Source: Deltaproteobacteria bacterium (lineage in GTDB: Bacteria > Desulfobacterota > Desulfobacteria > Desulfobacterales > C00003060). From it: a DNA stretch of 10,497 nucleotides. Positions 5,809-10,497 of this stretch are shown piece by piece (within the stretch, counting starts at the first letter, position 1; the number at the start of each line of letters is the position of its first letter). The stretch covers positions 1 through 10,497 of the forward strand of contig JAFDFO010000106.1 in the NCBI GenBank assembly GCA_019309815.1. The letters run 5' to 3'. The position numbers were made by a program, and so were the translations under genes. Below the pieces are notes generated by a model. It ran no database searches. It saw only the letters and a program-made list of their open reading frames with translations, and had not been told where the DNA came from.

Positions 5809-8800
5809 TCAGGCTTTGCCGACAAGCCTCGCTGCAAAACCTGACATGTCTTTGATAATAAGATACAGCGCAGGAACGAGCAGAAGCGTCAGGCCAGTAG
5901 CCACAAGGAGCCCGAAACAGATACTCACGGCCATGGGAATGAGAAACTGTGCCTGAAAACTCCGTTCAAGCAGAAGCGGCATGAGCCCTGCGATCGTGGT
6001 GAGTGAAGTCAGAATCACCGGCCTGAAGCGGGCCTTGCCTGAAGCCTCCACAGCTTCATCCAGAGGCGTGCCGTCACGAATAGCCCGGTTGATGAAGTCA
6101 ATGAGAATCAGCGAATCGTTCACCACAATTCCCGACAGGGCAACAATCCCGAAGAGACTCATCAGCGTGATGTCAAGACCCATCAGCATATGCCCCACGA
6201 CCGCCCCGACCAGGCCAAAAGGGATGGCGATCATGATAGCCAAGGGTTGGACATAAGAGCGAAACTGCGTAGCCAGAAGCAGGTACATACCCATCAGGGC
6301 GAGAATATACCCTCTCCAAAGACTGTCCATCGACTCCACACGCCTTTTCTCTTCCCCCTCCATGCCGAAGTGGACACCCGGGTACTTTCTTTCAAGCTCG
6401 GGCAAGAAATTCGCTTTGAGGTCGCTCACAATTTCAGTGGCATTTGCTATCCCTTCATCAAGATCTGAGAACACGGTAATGACTCTTTTCCGGTCGACCC
6501 TCCGGACAGTGGAGTAGGCACGCCCGTGATCTATCTCTGCAACCTCTTCCAGGGGCACTTCGTCTCCCAGACGGGTCCTGATCCGCATATCTTCCATACC
6601 TGCAAGGCTGTGGCGCTCTGCTTCGGCGTACCGTACCATAACCTTGATGTCATCCCGCCCCCGCTGGATCCGCACTGCCTCTTCACCATAAAACGCCTGC
6701 CGGACCTGCTTGGCGATGTCCCCGAGGGTGATTCCCAAGGATTTTGCACCTGGACGGGCCCTTAGCTTCTTCTCTTCTTTGCCGGGTTTGAAGTCATCCA
6801 TAATGTCATGGGTGCCAGGGTATGTAGCAATTTCTCTCTTCAGTTCCCCGGCCGCCTGTTTGAGTAAATCAAAATCTTTACCAATCAGTTGAACCTCAAT
6901 GGGATTTCCTGCCGGGCCGCCATGCAGGATTGCAAAGGTGAGGCTGTCCACGCCGGGGATATCTCCGGCTGCTTTTCGCCACGCGTTCAAGACGGCTTCT
7001 GCCCGGACCTTGGGCCGGCCTTCTCCGCCCAATAGCTCCACCCAGATCTGCCCTGCGTGTCCGCCAAGTTCACCAGACTTCCAGTCCCTGGGAGGGATCT
7101 GTCCCACGAGAGACAACACGTTCTGTACTTTAGACGCAAACTCGGGATTAAGGGAAATGGCTGCGTCCTCAATCCGCATGATCGTATCTTCAGTCAGCTG
7201 GACGGGTGTGCCAAGCGGATAACTCACCTCGGCAATCATCCAATCACTGTCGGTTTTCGGAAAGAGTACGAATGATACGCGACCACCTGCCACCAAACCT
7301 GCCATAACAATAAGGACCGCAATTGCCACGCACAAAGAGAAATAACGGTTTCTGATCACGAACCTGATGGCGCGGGCATAGTGCCGGTTGATCACATGCT
7401 GCATGGTTTCATCCACCTTCTTAACCATACGAAGCTGGAACCCGTTCTTTGAGACCTGGGCTTGACGCTTAGAAGATCTTGAAAATGCGCCATGAAGGTG
7501 AGCCGGCAGAATCAACAGGGCCTCAATAAGGGAGACAATCAATATGATAATGACTGCAGTGGGGAGCACGGCAATGAACTTCCCCATGATCCCCGCGATG
7601 AACAGCAGGGGCGTAAAAGCCACAATGGTCGTGGTCACGGCCATTACTACCGGCCAGGCCACCTCCCCGATGCCGTCTATGACAGCCTGACTGGGTGACT
7701 TCCCTCGCGTGTGGTGCGAGTAGGCGTTTTCCCCAAAGATGATGGCATCATCCACGAGGATACCCAGCGTCATGATGAACGCAAAGAGTGAGATCATGTT
7801 GATCGTGTCACCGTGCCAGTCCAGCACAAAGAACGCCCCCATAAAAGAGATGATCCCCACCACACCGTTTTTGGAGAGCAAATCAATACGATCCTGAACC
7901 ATGATGGAGAGGTCTCCCCATATGGCAAGCTCGACTCCTTCAGGAAGCATTTCCCGGTGGGTTTCAACGTAGTCCCTGACCGTGCGGGAAATCTCTATTA
8001 TGTCTTCCTCGGCTGTCCTGGTTACCTGGACCATGGCCATGCGTTTACCGTTGAAACGTCCCCATCGGTCAACGTCTTCAAATCCGTCGATGATCTCGGC
8101 CACGTCCCCCAGTCGAATAATCGTACCGTCCTGATCAGTAATCAGTGGAATATCTTCAAACTCCCGGCCGAAGTAACGCTGTCCCTTGGCCCGGACCAAT
8201 ATGTCCCCGCCAGGGGTCTTGATGACACCGCCTGGCAAATCCAGGCTGGCGGTACGCACGGCATCTGCTACTCCGTCAAACGTTAGTCTGTACCGTCTGA
8301 GGTCCTCTTCGGAAATCTCCACGGATATCTCGTAGTCGCGAACGCCCAGCAGGTTTGCCTGCGAGATCCCCTGAGCGTCGGTCAGGTCGTCTCTGATGTT
8401 TTCAGCCACCTCCCTGAGTTTTCGTTCAGGCACATCGCCGTAAATAGCCACACTGATCACGGGATCCCTTAGTACAATTTCAATAATGACCGGTTTTTCA
8501 GAATCACCAGGGAAGGTGTCGATACGATCTACCTCTGTCTTGATCTCATCCAGGATTTGCTGGACTTTAGAATCGCTGTCCACGTCCAGTTCCGCAGTGA
8601 CTGATCCGAAGCTTTCCGAAGCTGATGACCAGATCTTTGTGATCCCTTCGATCCCCTTGATCTGCTCTTCGATCTTGATGCAGATCCCTTCTTCGATCTC
8701 TTCCGGCGAAGCACCCGGATAGACAACGGAGATATAAATGAAATCAAGAGAAAACTGGGGAAAGACCTCCCGCCGCATGCTTCTCAGGGTGAGCACACCT

Positions 8801-8874
8801 GTCACAACGATAAAGATCATGAGCAGGTTGACTGCGACGTGGTTGTTTGTGGACCAGCGGATAATCGATTTCAT
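5809..8874 (-). CDS. RND efflux permease, AcrB/HAE1-type, with apparent TM2-TM3 deletion
   Basis: This inner-membrane pump of the AcrB/AcrD/AcrF family (1021 residues from the chosen ATG) should use the proton gradient to export a substrate I cannot predict. TM1 is ~11-30. A periplasmic domain spans ~35-333, TM4 carries GILVDDAIIFGEN with Asp375-Asp376 (equivalent to AcrB Asp407-Asp408), a second periplasmic domain spans ~540-855, and TM8-TM12 follow. TM10 reads GIVVNDSLILIDF, with Asn919 where AcrB has Lys940. Between RIDLLSKN and the TM4 segment only one short hydrophobic stretch (GVVGIISFMGAFFVL) is present, where AcrB and this protein's own C-terminal half have two membrane helices. About 22-25 residues are missing in frame, so topology and function are doubtful. 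Start: the frame stays open to a GTG at 8949, but those 25 extra codons lie in repeat DNA. ATG at 8874-8872 gives the family N-terminus (MKSIIRWSTNNHVAVNLL). No good Shine-Dalgarno is seen for either. It follows its adaptor gene, probably in one operon. Confidence 0.92.
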   Translation of the reverse strand: MKSIIRWSTNNHVAVNLLMIFIVVTGVLTLRSMRREVFPQFSLDFIYISVVYPGASPEEIEEGICIKIEEQIKGIEGITKIWSSASESFGSVTAELDVDSDSKVQQILDEIKTEVDRIDTFPGDSEKPVIIEIVLRDPVISVAIYGDVPERKLREVAENIRDDLTDAQGISQANLLGVRDYEISVEISEEDLRRYRLTFDGVADAVRTASLDLPGGVIKTPGGDILVRAKGQRYFGREFEDIPLITDQDGTIIRLGDVAEIIDGFEDVDRWGRFNGKRMAMVQVTRTAEEDIIEISRTVRDYVETHREMLPEGVELAIWGDLSIMVQDRIDLLSKNGVVGIISFMGAFFVLDWHGDTINMISLFAFIMTLGILVDDAIIFGENAYSHHTRGKSPSQAVIDGIGEVAWPVVMAVTTTIVAFTPLLFIAGIMGKFIAVLPTAVIIILIVSLIEALLILPAHLHGAFSRSSKRQAQVSKNGFQLRMVKKVDETMQHVINRHYARAIRFVIRNRYFSLCVAIAVLIVMAGLVAGGRVSFVLFPKTDSDWMIAEVSYPLGTPVQLTEDTIMRIEDAAISLNPEFASKVQNVLSLVGQIPPRDWKSGELGGHAGQIWVELLGGEGRPKVRAEAVLNAWRKAAGDIPGVDSLTFAILHGGPAGNPIEVQLIGKDFDLLKQAAGELKREIATYPGTHDIMDDFKPGKEEKKLRARPGAKSLGITLGDIAKQVRQAFYGEEAVRIQRGRDDIKVMVRYAEAERHSLAGMEDMRIRTRLGDEVPLEEVAEIDHGRAYSTVRRVDRKRVITVFSDLDEGIANATEIVSDLKANFLPELERKYPGVHFGMEGEEKRRVESMDSLWRGYILALMGMYLLLATQFRSYVQPLAIMIAIPFGLVGAVVGHMLMGLDITLMSLFGIVALSGIVVNDSLILIDFINRAIRDGTPLDEAVEASGKARFRPVILTSLTTIAGLMPLLLERSFQAQFLIPMAVSICFGLLVATGLTLLLVPALYLIIKDMSGFAARLVGKA

Positions 8875-8921
8875 CTTACGGCGTGGCTTGGTGGGAGGGT
8901 TGTTGTAAGGGTAAAAATGAA

Positions 8922-8953
8922 GGACGAAAACACGAAAGGACGAAAACACGAAA
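8922..8953. repeat. Perfect tandem repeat of GGACGAAAACACGAAA, two 16-bp copies
   Basis: Copies lie at 8922-8937 and 8938-8953. They sit in the 149-bp gap between the adaptor and permease genes, just upstream of the permease start, where a ribosome binding region would be expected to lie downstream of them. A related copy in opposite orientation is at 9096-9110 inside the adaptor gene. Confidence 0.85.
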
Positions 8954-8965
8954 AGGAACAGTATC

Positions 8966-8991
8966 CAATGGATTCCTGATGGAATCCATTG
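8966..8991. repeat. Perfect 11-bp hairpin in the adaptor-permease gap
   Basis: CAATGGATTCC (8966-8976) and GGAATCCATTG (8981-8991) are exact complements around a 4-nt loop. No T-run follows on either strand, so it is not a standard terminator. In an operon transcript it could act as a stability or polarity element between adaptor and permease. Confidence 0.7.
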
Positions 8992-9023
8992 AACTACACG
9001 CTTCAGAGCATCTATAATCCATC

Positions 9024-10442
9024 TCAGCCCTCGCTATTCGATGCGTCTGTTTTGTTTTCTATTATTGGTTTCTGTGTTTCGTGCTTTTCTTTTTGTTTCG
9101 TGTTTTCGTGATAATCTTTTGCTTCTTCTCTTACTTCCTCGCTCGCTCGGATGCGGAGCTTGATCCCTTCTTTTGGTGAGCCGACAGGCGTAGTAATGAC
9201 CATGTCCCCATCGTTGAGACCCTTGCCAACGTAGACCGAGTCATTCAAACGCCGGAGAACCTCTACCTGTCGTGTGACCAGTTCATTGTTGCTGGCCACA
9301 TAGACCAGATTGCCCGGGTGCAAGGCTGACCGGGGCAGGAGATAGGCCGTATCAATTTGTCTCCCTGTAAGCTCAACGTCCACAAACATGCCCGGTTTGA
9401 GAGGATATGAGGCATGATCCTCGGCCGAAGAGTTTTCTTCCAACACTTTGATAATCAGCGGCAGCGTTCGGGTTTTTTCGTCTACCTGTGCCTTCACACG
9501 GATAAGACGCCCTTCCCATGTTCGGGTCTGGCCGCCACTCTTGAAGATGACCTTTGCCTGGATAGGAGGCTTGGTGTCAGCGCCTTCCCGCTCATCAGTG
9601 TTGCAAACGCTCATTGATGATATGTCGCCGAGCCATGACAGATCTTTAAAAGGTATACGCACCTCAACCTCGAGGGTCGAACCGCGATAGATGCGTCCAA
9701 GGAAAGCCCCAATGTTTACGAATTGCCCTTTCTCGATGCTCTTCTCCAGGACATACCCGTCAAACGGCGCCTCGATGCCTGCACGGTCGAGGTCCAGCAA
9801 GGCCTCCCTGAGTTGTATTTCCACCAACTCCCTCTGGGCCTTTGTTTGATCACGCCTTGGATCCATCAGGGCTATTTGATTCTCGACTTCCTGCATCCGG
9901 TTCTGACTTGCCAGGTATTGCTGTTGGGCCTGATCTACGTTGGCCTGGGCAACAACCTCTCGCTCCACCAGGGCCTTGAAACGCTCCCATTCAGCCTTAG
10001 CCAGTTCAACGTCGGAACGGGCAATATTGAGCCGCACCTGGAAGTTCTGTTCCTCCTGGTCAAGACGTCGGAGTCCGGCATCGAGCTGCTTGAGTTGTTT
10101 CCGCCGCTGGGCTGCAACCAGCTCATACGATCTCGGATCGATGCTGATGAGGCGCTCGTCCTCCTTGAAGAAGCCCCCTTCCTGAAAATTGGGGGACATA
10201 TCCGCCACTTTGCCCTTGACCTCGGAAACCAGATTCAACGATTCGGTCGGCCTCACCGTCCCATAGGAGTTTACCACCATGGCAGGGGAAGAGGCTTTGA
10301 CCTCCATGACCTCAACAAGAAGGCTGGCTGGAGGAGGGGCTTGTTTTTCCGGTGCGGGCTTGAGCACAATGAGGAGGACAGCAATGCCCACCGCAACAGC
10401 AAGAACCACCAGAGATCTCATCTTTTTTATTCCAGGTTTCAT
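9024..10442 (-). CDS. RND efflux periplasmic adaptor (membrane fusion protein, HlyD/AcrA family)
   Basis: This is the adaptor that bridges the inner-membrane permease encoded next to an outer-membrane channel. Numbered from the chosen ATG (472 residues), residues ~9-27 are an N-terminal membrane anchor (RSLVVLAVAVGIAVLLIVL) with no lipobox. Then come the first half of the lipoyl/barrel-sandwich domain (~65-110, GTVRPTESLNLVSEVKG), a long coiled-coil hairpin rich in Q, E, R and L (~108-220) and the second lipoyl half (AGIEAPFDGYVLEKSIEKGQFV, ~221-242, residues in two strands). A beta-barrel (~255-340) and a membrane-proximal domain (~360-430) follow. The last ~30 residues (from DYHENTKQKEKHETQ) are charged, low-complexity and partly encoded by a repeat. 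Start: an in-frame TTG at 10472 and open frame to the window edge exist. ATG 10442-10440, with AAAAAAGG 10 nt upstream, or ATG 10421-10419, with GGA 9 nt upstream, are better. Its stop is 149 bp before the permease ATG, so the pair is likely co-transcribed. Confidence 0.9.
   Translation of the reverse strand: MKPGIKKMRSLVVLAVAVGIAVLLIVLKPAPEKQAPPPASLLVEVMEVKASSPAMVVNSYGTVRPTESLNLVSEVKGKVADMSPNFQEGGFFKEDERLISIDPRSYELVAAQRRKQLKQLDAGLRRLDQEEQNFQVRLNIARSDVELAKAEWERFKALVEREVVAQANVDQAQQQYLASQNRMQEVENQIALMDPRRDQTKAQRELVEIQLREALLDLDRAGIEAPFDGYVLEKSIEKGQFVNIGAFLGRIYRGSTLEVEVRIPFKDLSWLGDISSMSVCNTDEREGADTKPPIQAKVIFKSGGQTRTWEGRLIRVKAQVDEKTRTLPLIIKVLEENSSAEDHASYPLKPGMFVDVELTGRQIDTAYLLPRSALHPGNLVYVASNNELVTRQVEVLRRLNDSVYVGKGLNDGDMVITTPVGSPKEGIKLRIRASEEVREEAKDYHENTKQKEKHETQKPIIENKTDASNSEG
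9096..9110 (-). repeat. Inverted copy of CGAAAACACGAAA repeat inside the adaptor 3' end
   Basis: On the minus strand this reads CACGAAAACACGAAA. It shares 14 bp (ACGAAAACACGAAA) with the tandem units at 8922-8953 but lies in the opposite orientation. A degenerate second unit follows at about 9072-9083. It is translated as part of the adaptor tail (YHENTKQ). Confidence 0.7.
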
Positions 10443-10497
10443 GATTAAGGGGCCTTTTTTCAAACCGGTCAAAACTAATGGCCGGATTGCGGGTTGT
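10443..10497. other. Window edge upstream of the adaptor gene; no gene assignable
   Basis: Only 55 bp are available. On the minus strand one frame reads NPQSGH and then stops (TAG at 10477-10475). This could be the end of an upstream gene such as an outer-membrane channel or regulator, but eight codons cannot support a call. The adaptor frame itself is open to the edge. No promoter is recognisable. Confidence 0.3.

Noticed and set aside
8875..8949. 25-residue N-terminal extension of the RND permease from a GTG start
   Set aside because: The codons come from the GGACGAAAACACGAAA repeat and following spacer, there is no ribosome binding site, and family N-termini begin at the internal ATG.
8966..8991. 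Hairpin as an intrinsic terminator between adaptor and permease
   Set aside because: The stem is perfect but no T-run follows on either strand, and termination here would cut an operon that should be co-transcribed.
9723..10448. Plus-strand open frame of 241 codons
   Set aside because: It lies entirely antisense to the adaptor gene, whose product has clear lipoyl, coiled-coil and barrel features. The antisense translation shows no recognisable domain.

Overview
The window comes from a Gram-negative bacterium. Two of its proteins are lipoproteins built to bind peptidoglycan, and it carries an RND efflux pump. The protein style (extended HflX, multi-LysM MltD, thrombospondin type 3 plus OmpA lipoprotein) and the 'CCGGCGAAAGCCGG' dispersed palindromes suggest a Desulfobacterota/deltaproteobacterial genome. 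That placement is inference from memory of such genomes, not from a search. All five recognisable genes lie on the minus strand, so transcription runs from high to low coordinates. The larger plus-strand reading frames are shadows of these genes.

Layout in transcription order. (1) 10442-9024 encodes a periplasmic adaptor (membrane fusion protein). (2) 8874-5809 encodes the matching inner-membrane RND permease. Their junction holds a 16-bp tandem repeat, an inverted copy of it and a perfect hairpin. The repeat also encodes part of the adaptor's C-terminal tail. The permease appears to have lost about 22-25 residues in frame at the TM2/TM3 turn, so its function is in doubt. (3) 5793-5675 is a composite inverted-repeat element with 13-bp perfect ends and two GC-rich palindromes. 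(4) 5597-3879 encodes the ribosome-associated GTPase HflX, with a TTG start, a very short predicted leader and an unusual ~200-residue N-terminal extension. (5) 3878-3620 holds a terminator interleaved with two good sigma70-like promoters. (6) 3619-1559 encodes an MltD-type lytic transglycosylase lipoprotein with four LysM domains. A clean intrinsic terminator follows at 1503-1459. (7) 1295-1 encodes a lipoprotein with a von Willebrand A domain, three thrombospondin type 3 calcium repeats and an OmpA-like peptidoglycan-binding domain. It is cut by the window edge only a few residues from its end.

Functionally there are three units: a tripartite efflux system (outer-membrane channel not seen), a ribosome rescue/splitting GTPase, and a pair of envelope lipoproteins that remodel or grip the murein. 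No transposase, integrase, CRISPR array, tRNA or rRNA was seen. I see no complete new system here. The best leads are the RND transmembrane deletion, the possible JAMM/RadC-like fold in the HflX extension, and the repeat-invaded gene junctions.
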